Assembly: GCF_000255655.1 (NCBI RefSeq) | Contig: NZ_JH636436.1 | Location: 957,765-1,021,436, forward strand | Origin: Schlesneria paludicola DSM 18645 | Lineage (GTDB): Bacteria > Planctomycetota > Planctomycetia > Planctomycetales > Planctomycetaceae | DNA length: 63,672 nt | Direction of reading: 5' to 3' | Part shown: piece by piece, positions 17,219-25,706 of the stretch | How positions within the stretch are numbered: the first letter of the stretch is position 1 | Layout of the letters: every line of letters starts with the position of its first letter | Notes under the pieces: generated by a model | Database searches by the model: none | What the model was told of the DNA's origin: nothing | Seen by the model: only the letters and a program-made list of their open reading frames with translations | Made by a program: the position numbers and the translations under genes

Positions 17219-19360
17219 TTAGCGGATCAGGTCGACGGCATCTTGCATCAACTGGTTCGCGACGCTGAATGCCTTCGCATTGACCTGATAACCTCGCTGT
17301 GCGGCGATCAGATTCGTGAATTCCGAACCAACGTCGACATTGGAACCTTCCAAGCCACCACTCTGAATCGAGCCGGCTGAACCAGACAGGGGGGCAGAGA
17401 TCGTCGGTAGACCGGACGCTGTCGAATACAACAGGTAGTTACTTCCCGCGCTAATCAACCCCCCAGGGTTTGTGAAATTCGCGAGCGCTATCTGCGCGAT
17501 CGACTCGGACTTGCCGTTCGAGAACTTGCCCGTGATGACTCCATCCAGATTGACGCTATAGGTTTCAAGCGTTCCCTGGGCGAAACCATCCTGGTTTGAT
17601 GCGGTGATGGTTGGGTTCGAGCCGGTTTGATAGATTCCATCCATCTTGTCCGGGGTTCCCAGATTGAGACTGATCTGTTGTGGTGACCCGAAGCCGGCCA
17701 GATTGTTGATCTGGAACTTGATGTTGCCGTCACCGTTTGTCCCGCGAACGGCTTCGGTAAAGCCACTGAAATTCGTGGTCGAACCTCCCGTATTGCCCAA
17801 CGAATCGGCAATCTTGAGCGATAGGGATGTTTGCCCTTGCGAGCTCGCCGAGAAGACAATGTTTCCAGACGAATCCAACGTGGCGACGGCATTGCCGAAT
17901 GCTGAGTTGATTGCGGTGAGTAGGTCACCGACTGTCGCCGGATTGCCTGTCACCGGATCGAACGCAGGGACAGAGACCGGCGCGATCGTATTGCCTGTGA
18001 AGCCGACTCCAGAGATTTGAATCGTATCGGATGGACCGTAGGGTGTCCCGGCGGGAAGATGTTGATCGAGCGATTCAAGCGTAGTCGCTGCCGTGGCAGC
18101 GACTCCACCCGTCGTCATCGGATTTTTCGAAACAAGCACTTCGGAGGTGCTGTTGCCCGCGATGCTTTGCAGCGTTCCATCAGAATTGAATGTCACCCCG
18201 GCGACGGTGTTATCGAGTCCGAAGCCCGAGATTGTTCCTTCGGACGGATCCATCGATGCGGTAATGTTCCAGCGGTTGTCCGAGATCTTCTGAAATGCGA
18301 AGGTCACGTTATGTGGTGTTCCCTGGGAATCATAGACCGGAATCACCGTCGTTGACGTATCGCCCGCTTTGCCCGTTGTCGATTGCACGAAGTTCGAGAA
18401 TTGGGTCGCCGTGCCAGACGGAGTCGGAATCACGTTTCCCAGCGAAAGGGTGGTCGAGGCGGGGCCCGGTTGATTGGCGGTCAAGACGATGCGACCGGTC
18501 GAATCGAGGGTCGCGGTCGAACCTGTGGTTGTGGTTCCCGACAAGAACGCCTTGTTAATCGCCGACAGCAATCCCCCCACGGTGTCCTGGGTGGGGTCGC
18601 CCGTCAACGTGTATGTTGCGTTGACTTGTGTGCCATCAACGCGAGTCCCTGAGATCGAGATTTGATCGCCGACGGCATATCCAGTGGGAGTGGTGCTGGA
18701 AATGGTTGTCTTGTCGAGCGCATTCAGTGCGGTATTCAACGTTGCGGCGACCCCTCCCGAGACTAACGCTTGGCCGGATGTCAAAACTTGTGCCAGGGGG
18801 CCGACTGCGTTTGCGTTCAGATTACCGGTGAATGTCACTTGGGTCGTTGCTGAACCAGGGATCGTTAGTCCTTTCGGAATCTTGATATCGGTGTCGCCCG
18901 GTATCTGGAACGCAGGTGTCGTGGCCGTCGCTTCGCCGATGGTCCCAATGCGTTGTAGCTTGGCTCCTGTGGTGGGATCGACCATCGTTCCATTGGCGTC
19001 GGCGTTGAACGAACCGAAGCGGGTGTAAACAGTCTGGCCGCCATTGTTGAGAATGAAATAGCCGCCATCCTGAATTGCCAGGTCGAGCGGATTTCCCGTT
19101 GGCTGGAATGTGCCTTGTGTCTGATTGGTCGTCGTTCCGGCGACCTGCACACCCATCCCGACTTGCAGAGGGTTCTTACCGCCGGTGACTCCCGTCGGTT
19201 GACTACCTCCGCTGAGCAATTGCGAGAATTGGTTCGAGAACAGCAGTGTTTGCGACTTGTAGCCCGCTGTGTTTGAGTTCGCCAGGTTATTACCGACGAC
19301 ACCGAGCATCAATTGATTCGCACCGAGCGCTGAAGAACTGGTAAAAAGAGCCGGAATCAT
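17219..19360 (-). CDS. flgE: Flagellar hook protein FlgE, enlarged
   Basis: FlgE builds the hook that joins the flagellar rod and filament. The N-terminal rod motif (ALGANQLMLGVVGNNLANSN) and C-terminal region (VDVGSEFTNLIAAQRGYQVN, then LMQDAVDLIR) form the helical D0 core, and the FlgE/F/G domain (NPLDLAIQDGGYFIL) follows. It has 713 residues, against about 400 in enteric bacteria. Much of the extra length comes from two related internal segments (about 202-334 and 418-545), each running from GGVAAT through LLSAIN or LLTAIN and ATLDS to a Phe-Ser-Gly/Asn-Phe turn. Secretion is by the flagellar export apparatus. It follows flgD on the same strand. Confidence 0.93.
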   Translation of the reverse strand: MIPALFTSSSALGANQLMLGVVGNNLANSNTAGYKSQTLLFSNQFSQLLSGGSQPTGVTGGKNPLQVGMGVQVAGTTTNQTQGTFQPTGNPLDLAIQDGGYFILNNGGQTVYTRFGSFNADANGTMVDPTTGAKLQRIGTIGEATATTPAFQIPGDTDIKIPKGLTIPGSATTQVTFTGNLNANAVGPLAQVLTSGQALVSGGVAATLNTALNALDKTTISSTTPTGYAVGDQISISGTRVDGTQVNATYTLTGDPTQDTVGGLLSAINKAFLSGTTTTGSTATLDSTGRIVLTANQPGPASTTLSLGNVIPTPSGTATQFSNFVQSTTGKAGDTSTTVIPVYDSQGTPHNVTFAFQKISDNRWNITASMDPSEGTISGFGLDNTVAGVTFNSDGTLQSIAGNSTSEVLVSKNPMTTGGVAATAATTLESLDQHLPAGTPYGPSDTIQISGVGFTGNTIAPVSVPAFDPVTGNPATVGDLLTAINSAFGNAVATLDSSGNIVFSASSQGQTSLSLKIADSLGNTGGSTTNFSGFTEAVRGTNGDGNIKFQINNLAGFGSPQQISLNLGTPDKMDGIYQTGSNPTITASNQDGFAQGTLETYSVNLDGVITGKFSNGKSESIAQIALANFTNPGGLISAGSNYLLYSTASGLPTISAPLSGSAGSIQSGGLEGSNVDVGSEFTNLIAAQRGYQVNAKAFSVANQLMQDAVDLIR

Positions 19361-19461
19361 GGAGTAGGACCTTCGCTACGATAAGTGTAATCCTCGTGAC
19401 GCGATATGCATCACAAAACCAACACTCGTAAGCGGCGTCCTTGCCGATTCCGAATCTATTT

Positions 19462-19477
19462 ATTGAAGTACTTCAAT
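19462..19477. promoter_or_regulatory. Perfect 16-bp palindrome between flgD and flgE
   Basis: ATTGAAGTACTTCAAT is fully symmetric and lies about 100 bases upstream of the flgE start and 93 bases after the flgD stop. Position and symmetry suit a binding site for a dimeric regulator. There is no direct evidence for binding. Confidence 0.35.
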
Positions 19478-19569
19478 CACCTCGAATTACGAATAAGTTT
19501 CTTGATCAAGGCCGAATCGGTCGTTCCGTGACCCATTCCACGCCTTTGCAATTTCAATGTCAGTTGTCG

Positions 19570-19938
19570 CTAGGCGCCCGTGAAGCCCGTAATCTGACTC
19601 AACGAAACGCTGTCTTTACCCACTGTTAACGAAACACTGCCGTTCGACATGTTGACCGCAGAAACGGTGCCCGATGCCGAGGCTCCAGACGTATTCGTGT
19701 ACGAGATCTGCTTCCCAACCAGGTTGGAACCCTGTGAAATCTCTTGCAGTGTCAACATCTCGCTGAAACTGGTGTTCAACTTTTCCATACCGCTGAGCGT
19801 TGAGAACTGAGCCAACTGCGCAAGCATTTGTCCGCTGTCCGTCGGATTTAAGGGGTCTTGCGATTGGAGTTGTTTCACCATCAACTGCAGGAATTGATTC
19901 TGATCGACTTGAGAAGTGGCACTGGTTGACGAGGCCAT
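19570..19938 (-). CDS. flgD: Flagellar hook capping protein FlgD, short form
   Basis: FlgD caps the growing hook and guides FlgE polymerisation. The hallmark N-terminal region is present: DQNQFLQLMVKQLQSQDPLN, then QMLAQLAQFSTLSGMEKLN. A beta-rich part follows (NLVGKQISYTNTSG, GTVSAVNMSNGSVSLTVG), and the protein stops at 122 residues. Typical FlgD is about 220-230 residues and carries a further C-terminal FLN/Tudor-like domain, which is lacking here. It is probably exported. It lies between fliK and flgE, and a TCGGCA-N5-TGCCGA palindrome is 130 bases upstream of its start. Confidence 0.9.
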   Translation of the reverse strand: MASSTSATSQVDQNQFLQLMVKQLQSQDPLNPTDSGQMLAQLAQFSTLSGMEKLNTSFSEMLTLQEISQGSNLVGKQISYTNTSGASASGTVSAVNMSNGSVSLTVGKDSVSLSQITGFTGA

Positions 19939-20067
19939 GGAGATTGAGTCCTTTCCAAAAACGCCGAGTCGATTCCTTCACCATTTCCACGTCACTGTCC
20001 TTTCATCGAATAAATCGCCTTCGTTTCAACACAAAATTCTGTCGCGCTGACATCCGAACTGAAGTCA

Positions 20068-20084
20068 TCGGCAAGAATTGCCGA
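20068..20084. promoter_or_regulatory. Palindrome TCGGCA-N5-TGCCGA upstream of flgD
   Basis: TCGGCAAGAATTGCCGA is a perfect inverted repeat 130 bases before flgD, in the 400-base gap between fliK and flgD. Two further sites with the same half-sites lie near fliH. It may be an operator giving flgD-flgE their own promoter; this is inferred from recurrence. The rest of the gap (19939-20340) shows no gene. Confidence 0.45.
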
Positions 20085-20340
20085 AGCGGGGCCTATCGAC
20101 GCCACGATTCAGGGCACTCGATGCGATCGTGATCACTGCCGCGTGGGCAGACGTGCACGTGATCGGAAGCCGCGCTGACGACGCGTTTCTGCTGAGCATG
20201 CCGTGCAGAGAGCTTGAAGCGAAACGTTTGATCAAAGCGGATCGCGCGATTGGCGAACGCTTGTTGAGTTGGCCGTCAGCATGGACCGGCTTGAGCCGCG
20301 ATCATGTCTCGTTCGGTGAATCGAGATCTGCGCGAGAACC

Positions 20341-21735
20341 TCAAGCGACGTAATTCAGCAGCCCGCTGTTCGCTCGCGATGTCGTCGTGGCTGCAAGCGG
20401 TTGACGCCAAAAACGGGACGGTGGTGTGATTCGAATCGATCCCGTGTGAGATGATCCCTGATCACAAGACGACTGCTGCCCGCCGGACTCATTCGAAGCC
20501 TGCATGTCACCGAAGTTCACACCACGCTGCGTCAGAGACTGTCGCAGTTCATCCATCTGGCCGTTGATCAACTGTTGTGTGAGCTGGTCGGCGGCCGCGA
20601 TACGAATCGAGACGACTCCCTCGTGAACCGACAGATGCACGTCGATTGTCCCTAATTCCTTCTGCTCCAGCCGAATCCGCACCGTTGTCGGACCTTCGCC
20701 GGTCGCTTCGTTCAGCTTGTCCGCGATGGCCGTCGAAAGCTGACTGGAAATTGATGACGATGAGTCCGGGCTTGAGAAACGAACATCGGTCACCCCCCCC
20801 AGAGTGGGGAAGAACGTCGTCGTACTGATGTGCGGGGCGTCATTTTTCGCAGGAGTTTGCTTTGAGTCGTCACTCGAATCGCGGTCGGCATTCGAGTCAG
20901 ATTGATTCTGTTCCAGCTGCGAAGAACGCCCACCTGGATTCAGCGTCGACAGCGAAATCATTGATTCAGACAGAAGTCTGGTCCCGTCCACCGATTGGAT
21001 TTCGCCGGAAGCATTAGACGGACGAACGGAAGCGGATTGGACGGGCTGCGTCACGGGCAGTTCCGATTGTCGAGCGATCACGGAAAGTGTCTCGGCTGCA
21101 GCCAGCTGCGGCACTTTCGAATCCGACGGCCGATCGGGGACACTGGCGCTTGGATCGTGCTTTGCCGCTTCGACAGTTGACGGTGATGTTTCCGCTGTCG
21201 TCGTTTCGAGAGAGGATTCGGATCCGTTCGACGTGATTGCCGTATTCGTTGTCGGCTTGTTCTTGGCTGAGCCGGCGGGCTCTTCGGACGTCATTCCTAC
21301 GCCTGGTTGTTTCGAAGTCAGGCCTTTTCCATCGTCGAATGCAACACTGTCGAATGCAACACTGTCGAATGCAACAGGGTGTAGATCGGCCGTTTCTGCC
21401 GGAGGTGTGTCGCCCAGCAGGGTGGTCGGCACAAAAAAGTAATTGACGGCCGTCGTATTCAGGTCCTCTTTTGGCTTTTGCACGGGCCACTGATCGTCGT
21501 TTGATGACGGCGTTTTCGATGTCTCGCTCACTCCCGTTTCTGCGGGCGCGTCGTAGGCGGATTGGGGCGGCAGAGAAATTCCAATCTGCTGTAACAGTAA
21601 GACTTCAAAGGACGAAGTCGCTCCCAAGTTCGAGGTGGAACTGACGGAGTTCGCGCCAAACGACGACGACGCGGATGCGCTTTGATCGACAGGACTGCGA
21701 TCGGCGATCCGGACTGCGGTGACGGCGGCGACCAT
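20341..21735 (-). CDS. fliK: Flagellar hook-length control protein FliK
   Basis: FliK is the molecular ruler that sets hook length and switches export specificity. The conserved Flg_hook domain is near the C-terminus (about residues 345-415): TTVRIRLEQKELGTIDVHLS, then VVSIRIAAADQL and QLINGQMDELRQSL. The first 340 residues are Ser/Thr/Pro-rich and probably disordered, as usual for the ruler part. An exact 15-bp tandem repeat gives VAFDS repeated (about residues 121-135). A Ser-rich extension follows the domain. It is divergent from fliH, with about 260 bases between them, and is the first gene of the minus-strand flagellar genes. Confidence 0.88.
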   Translation of the reverse strand: MVAAVTAVRIADRSPVDQSASASSSFGANSVSSTSNLGATSSFEVLLLQQIGISLPPQSAYDAPAETGVSETSKTPSSNDDQWPVQKPKEDLNTTAVNYFFVPTTLLGDTPPAETADLHPVAFDSVAFDSVAFDDGKGLTSKQPGVGMTSEEPAGSAKNKPTTNTAITSNGSESSLETTTAETSPSTVEAAKHDPSASVPDRPSDSKVPQLAAAETLSVIARQSELPVTQPVQSASVRPSNASGEIQSVDGTRLLSESMISLSTLNPGGRSSQLEQNQSDSNADRDSSDDSKQTPAKNDAPHISTTTFFPTLGGVTDVRFSSPDSSSSISSQLSTAIADKLNEATGEGPTTVRIRLEQKELGTIDVHLSVHEGVVSIRIAAADQLTQQLINGQMDELRQSLTQRGVNFGDMQASNESGGQQSSCDQGSSHTGSIRITPPSRFWRQPLAATTTSRANSGLLNYVA

Positions 21736-21943
21736 GGTCGGGCGAATCCCATCTTGGGCGCCGACTCGTGAGTGGAAATGAATAGCCTGAAGCGAAGGTA
21801 GCGATTGTGACGATTACACAGGCGCACCTTCAGCGCAGACCAGTCGTTGCCTTTTGAGCCGAGACGCGATCGAAGCAGAATGAGGTTGGTATATGCAGAG
21901 CCACTCGAGTGATCGTGCATTCACTGGCGTGGTCTCAACCGAG

Positions 21944-21964
21944 AATCGGCAATTTCTGCCGATT
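21944..21964. promoter_or_regulatory. Palindrome AATCGGCA-N5-TGCCGATT upstream of fliH
   Basis: A perfect inverted repeat with 8-bp arms (21944-21951 and 21957-21964), 30 bases before the preferred fliH start and in the divergent fliK-fliH promoter region. It shares TCGGCA-N5-TGCCGA with the sites at 20068 and 22110, and so is a candidate operator for the flagellar genes. Confidence 0.5.
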
Positions 21965-21993
21965 TCATGCGCTCGGTATTGGAGCGAACACGA

Positions 21994-22698
21994 ATGATCG
22001 AATTCCTCATTCCGCTGAAATTGCCGGTTCGCGCGGCTGAGCTAACGGGCGTGACCGAATCACCGTCGGCGCGAATTCTTCAAGAAAGAGCCAGCTGGGG
22101 CACTCGACCTCGGCAGAATCTGCCGAAGGCCGGTGAGAAAACATCGCACCAATCGGCGGAAATTGCCGCTCAGGCCGAACGACTCGAGCAGGAACGACGG
22201 AGTCTGCAAGCGGCGGCTGAACAGGAATTACGCGTCCTGCAGGAACAAAGAACGCTTTTCCAGAACGCGGCGCAAGAGTTGAATCGCGTTTCAAAAACCG
22301 TCGAACAACAAATGAGCAGCCTGATTCGCGAAGTCCAAGAAGCAACGATCGAATTGGCCCACGCCATCGCTTCCAAATTGGTTTTCGAAGAAATCGACGA
22401 AGATCGCTTTCCCATTGCGAACCTGGTGCATGAAGTCGTCAGCCGACTCGAATCCAGTCAGGCTCCCGTCGTTCGGCTTCATCCCGCCGATCTGGCACTG
22501 GTCCAAGACCTCTCCACGATTGGAGACTCCAATGGCGACAAATCCATGCAGTTCGTCGCCGACGCCACGCTGGTTCGCGGTGATTGCAAGGCAAAAGCGG
22601 GCGAGATCACCGTCGTCTACGAACTTCGTCGTCAGGTCGAGGAAATCCGCCGCGAACTTCTTTCAACGGTAAGTGGACATGCTGAACCTCGAAATTGA
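21994..22698 (+). CDS. fliH: Flagellar assembly protein FliH
   Basis: FliH binds and restrains the export ATPase FliI at the base of the flagellum. The protein has 234 residues from the ATG at 21994, chosen because GGAG (21981-21984) lies 9 bases before it; an ATG at 21967 would add nine. A Glu/Gln/Ala-rich coiled coil (about 45-110: AERLEQERRSLQAAAEQEL, RVSKTVEQQM) precedes the conserved C-terminal domain (VVRLHPADLALVQD, ADATLVRGDCKAKAGEITV). It overlaps fliI by about 20 bases, as expected for interacting partners. The coding region contains one exact and one near copy of the flagellar palindrome (22110, 22154). Confidence 0.85.
   Translation: MIEFLIPLKLPVRAAELTGVTESPSARILQERASWGTRPRQNLPKAGEKTSHQSAEIAAQAERLEQERRSLQAAAEQELRVLQEQRTLFQNAAQELNRVSKTVEQQMSSLIREVQEATIELAHAIASKLVFEEIDEDRFPIANLVHEVVSRLESSQAPVVRLHPADLALVQDLSTIGDSNGDKSMQFVADATLVRGDCKAKAGEITVVYELRRQVEEIRRELLSTVSGHAEPRN
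22110..22126. promoter_or_regulatory. Palindrome TCGGCA-N5-TGCCGA inside fliH
   Basis: TCGGCAGAATCTGCCGA is a perfect inverted repeat about 116 bases into fliH. A looser copy, TCGGCGGAAATTGCCGC, follows at about 22154-22170. It may be part of the same operator set, or codon coincidence. Confidence 0.4.
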
Positions 22699-23995
22699 AC
22701 GCCTGGTCCGCGAAATCCGCACATGTGACGGATTTCAGGTGCAGAGCCGCTTGCAGGTCGTTGAAGACGGGCTGGCGTGCGCATTACCGGCGGCATTGGG
22801 TGATCAATGCCTGATCATCGAAAAAGGAGGACGCCAGATTCCTGCCGAGGTCATTGGTTTCAAACGCGGGTTGTCTCAACTGGCGCCGTATGAATGCGCT
22901 GATGAACTGCGTTCGGGACAACTCGTCCTGCGCTTGCCAGAGCGTCGTTCCGTTCCTGTCGGAAACGGAATTCTCGGTCGGATCTTCGATGGACTCGGCC
23001 GACCCATCGACGGCAAAGGGCCCGTACGACCTTCCGAACGTCGCGTCGTCCGCAACACGCCCCCATCGCCATTGCAGCGCGAACGGATCAGCAAGCCGTT
23101 CATCACAGGACAGAAGGCCATCGACGGCCTGCTGCTTTGCGGACGCGGACAGCGGTTGGGGATCTTTGCTGGCAGCGGCGTGGGCAAGAGCACGCTGATG
23201 GGCGAAATTGCCAAGTCCGCGGAAGCCGACATGAATGTCATCTGCCTTGTGGGCGAACGCGGATGTGAACTTCGCCCATTCGTCGAGGACTGCCTAGGGC
23301 AGGAAGGGATCGCCAAGTCCGCGGTCGTCATTTCCAGCAGCGATCAATTGCCCATGATGCGCATTCGCGCCGTCGAGACCGCCATTGCGATGGCCGATTC
23401 GTTTCGATCACGCGGAGCCAACGTGCTGTTCTTCCTCGACAGTCTGACACGACTGGCCATGGCGCAACGAGAATTGGGCCTGAGTCTGGGCGAGCCGCCC
23501 AGTGCCCGCGGGTATACGCCCTCGGTGTTTCAGATCCTGGCAAACACGGTCGAACAACTGGGCAATTCCGCGACAGGAAGTATCACCGGCTTCCTGACCG
23601 TGCTGGTCGAAGGGGATGACCTTTCCGAACCCGTGGCAGATTCTGCGCGTTCGCTGTTGGATGGCCACATTGTGCTCGATCGCAAAATCGCGGAATCCGG
23701 TCGTTTTCCGGCCATCAACATTTCCAATAGCGTCAGTCGCGCGTTTCTGAATGTTTCCGATCCGGCGCAGCAAGCGGCAGCACGAAAGATTCGCAACATC
23801 ATGGCAACCTATGCCGACGTCCAAGACTTGATCCGGATCGGGGCCTATACCAAGGGGACAAGTCCACAGATCGACAAGGTGGTCGAGTTAATGCCTGCTG
23901 TGAATACCTTTCTTCAACAGGGGTTACGCGAACGTCGCACACTTCAAGAGACCTGCGCCGCCATGCAACGCCTCGCGATGGCATGGCCCTACTAA
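22679..23995 (+). CDS. fliI: Flagellar export ATPase FliI
   Basis: FliI is the hexameric ATPase that unfolds and feeds substrates into the flagellar export gate. The protein has 438 residues. Walker A is GIFAGSGVGKST (about 161-172), Walker B is VLFFLDSLTR, and typical FliI/YscN blocks are LVGERGCELRPFVED, GEPPSARGYTPSVF and LDGHIVLDRKIAESGRFPAI. The ATG at 22679 lies within fliH; a GTG two codons earlier is possible. Flagellar neighbours on both sides identify it as FliI and not a type III secretion or F-type ATPase. fliJ follows after 85 bases. Confidence 0.95.
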   Translation: MLNLEIERLVREIRTCDGFQVQSRLQVVEDGLACALPAALGDQCLIIEKGGRQIPAEVIGFKRGLSQLAPYECADELRSGQLVLRLPERRSVPVGNGILGRIFDGLGRPIDGKGPVRPSERRVVRNTPPSPLQRERISKPFITGQKAIDGLLLCGRGQRLGIFAGSGVGKSTLMGEIAKSAEADMNVICLVGERGCELRPFVEDCLGQEGIAKSAVVISSSDQLPMMRIRAVETAIAMADSFRSRGANVLFFLDSLTRLAMAQRELGLSLGEPPSARGYTPSVFQILANTVEQLGNSATGSITGFLTVLVEGDDLSEPVADSARSLLDGHIVLDRKIAESGRFPAINISNSVSRAFLNVSDPAQQAAARKIRNIMATYADVQDLIRIGAYTKGTSPQIDKVVELMPAVNTFLQQGLRERRTLQETCAAMQRLAMAWPY

Positions 23996-24080
23996 AACGA
24001 CCGTTTCGCCTGTCTCGGCAAGATGACAATCTTCGTTGCATCGCAATCGCAACCTGCTCTTCGCAAACAAGTTTGAGCCG

Positions 24081-24545
24081 ATGAAAAAATTCCAGTTTCG
24101 TCTCGAACGCGTCTTTCACTATCACAAGCAGCGGCTGAAGCAGGCAGAACTGCGATTGGCACAGGCAGTGATGGAACGTGATGCCGCTCAGGCCGCCGTC
24201 ACCGATTGCTTGCGCAGAATTGATGAATCCTGCCAGCTTAACGAATCGGTCGGACAACTGATCAATCCCGCAAGTCGGGCAAATTTTACCGCGCATGTAG
24301 AACAACTCGGGGTAATTCTGGCGACCGCACGCGAACGGCTGAAAGTTTCCGAACTGCGATTTCGAGAATCAGAGCGTGTCTGTGCGGAAATCACGCGAGA
24401 TGTCGAGGGGTTTACACATCTACGGGATGTGCGACGCCAAGAACATCAGGACGAGGTCAACCGCCAGCTACAGATTGAGCTCGATGAAGTCGTCATGCGG
24501 CAATGGTCGCGCAACGACGAAGGGCCTTGGGCGGGAACCTCGTAA
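24081..24545 (+). CDS. fliJ: Flagellar export protein FliJ
   Basis: FliJ is the coiled-coil stalk that works with FliI in flagellar export. The protein has 154 residues and starts MKKFQFRLERVFHYHKQRLK, the classical FliJ opening, which is why the ATG at 24081 is preferred to a start 15 codons upstream. Nearly the whole protein is predicted coiled coil (KQAELRLAQAVMERDAAQAA, ATARERLKVSELRFRESERV). Its stop codon shares a base with the next start (TAATG), so translation is probably coupled. Low sequence conservation is normal for this family; position after fliI strengthens the call. Confidence 0.85.
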   Translation: MKKFQFRLERVFHYHKQRLKQAELRLAQAVMERDAAQAAVTDCLRRIDESCQLNESVGQLINPASRANFTAHVEQLGVILATARERLKVSELRFRESERVCAEITRDVEGFTHLRDVRRQEHQDEVNRQLQIELDEVVMRQWSRNDEGPWAGTS

Positions 24546-25570
24546 TGAAACTGCTGATCCAGATCGTGCTGGTCGCCCTGGTCATTGGCGGGCTGTCGGC
24601 CGGCGGATCGTTCTATTGGCAGCAGAAGATGGCCAAGTCGGCGGTCGTGGCACCAAAGTCCACGGACGACGAGGCGGATTCCGACGCGGACGAAGGCACA
24701 GACACGTCCCACGAAGCCGATCGAGCGGCCGAACCGCCCGCGGCGGCTGCGGCTCCTGTTGTCGTGGAATCGCCGCCAGAACCCCCGAAACCCGTCGACG
24801 TTCTGCAAACGTTCGGGCCACCCGCGGCCATTCGACCTCCTTATGATCCGAACGCGGATGAGGCCGGCGATTTGATTTCGCGACTACGTGCCCGCGCGGT
24901 TTCCACCTCGAAACAAGAACGTCGGGTGATGGAACGCGAAGAGTCGATGAAGTTGATTATCGAAGATTTGCGCATGGTCCAATCTGATGCCTCCCGGTTG
25001 CGAAAACGGATGCTTGAAGAGGCCGATATGTCGCTGACCGCAGCCGAAAACCTGCGGCATCTTGTGGAAGCGGAACGCGCGGACAATCAGCGAGCGACCG
25101 AAGAAGAACGGGCCCGCATTCAGCAGGATCTTGAAGACGAACGCAAAGTTGCCGACGATCAGATCGAAGAACTGCGCCGTGAGAAAGAAGACGCTGTCGC
25201 CGCTGCCGAGGAGGCGCTACGGGTCGCTCGCGAAGAGCAGGAAGAGCTAAAAAAACAACTGGATGCGATTCGGAATCCTCCGCCCGTGATCGATCGCAGT
25301 GGATCTCCCGAAGAGACTGCAAATCTCAAAAAGTTGTCGAATGTGATGAATTCGATGCCGGCCGACAGTACGTCGAAAGTGCTGGTGGAACTCGTTGAGA
25401 AAGGTCGCACGGAAGCGGTGGTCGCCTTGCTGAACGCAATGAAGCCACGTCAGTCAGCCGAAGTGATCTCGACCATCTCCGAATTGAAACCGCAACTGGC
25501 CGCCGATCTGGTGGAACGTCTTAAAAAACTGAAGAAAGAGAATTCGCTGCCGCCTGCTCCTGCGAAATAA
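24545..25570 (+). CDS. MotE-like membrane-anchored coiled-coil protein
   Basis: A protein of 341 residues with one N-terminal transmembrane helix (LIQIVLVALVIGGLSAGGSF). An acidic, Pro/Ala-rich linker follows. A long charged coiled coil (about 105-245: KRMLEEADMSLTAAENLRHL, EELRREKEDAVAAAEEALRV) leads to a C-terminal MgtE-N-like domain (LSNVMNSMPADSTSKVLVEL, then VVALLNAMKPRQSAEVISTI). This is the layout of MotE, a chaperone for the flagellar motor stator, often encoded next to fliJ. It overlaps the fliJ stop by one base. The identification rests on architecture and neighbours. Confidence 0.75.
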   Translation: MKLLIQIVLVALVIGGLSAGGSFYWQQKMAKSAVVAPKSTDDEADSDADEGTDTSHEADRAAEPPAAAAAPVVVESPPEPPKPVDVLQTFGPPAAIRPPYDPNADEAGDLISRLRARAVSTSKQERRVMEREESMKLIIEDLRMVQSDASRLRKRMLEEADMSLTAAENLRHLVEAERADNQRATEEERARIQQDLEDERKVADDQIEELRREKEDAVAAAEEALRVAREEQEELKKQLDAIRNPPPVIDRSGSPEETANLKKLSNVMNSMPADSTSKVLVELVEKGRTEAVVALLNAMKPRQSAEVISTISELKPQLAADLVERLKKLKKENSLPPAPAK

Positions 25571-25706
25571 TCTGCAGGGCAACTCGCGGCCTGTTTTTGA
25601 TTCGCCGGTGAAGGCAACGGCAGTCGGTTTGATTGTCGTGTCAAAAATGTCTCGTCGGGGAACAATTTAAGGACGCGGACTTCACGGCCGCGTCAGAGTG
25701 AGCGTT

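Noticed and set aside
22679..23995. Type III secretion ATPase (SctN) instead of FliI
   Set aside because: The neighbours are fliH, fliJ, fliK, flgD and flgE, and no injectisome genes are present.
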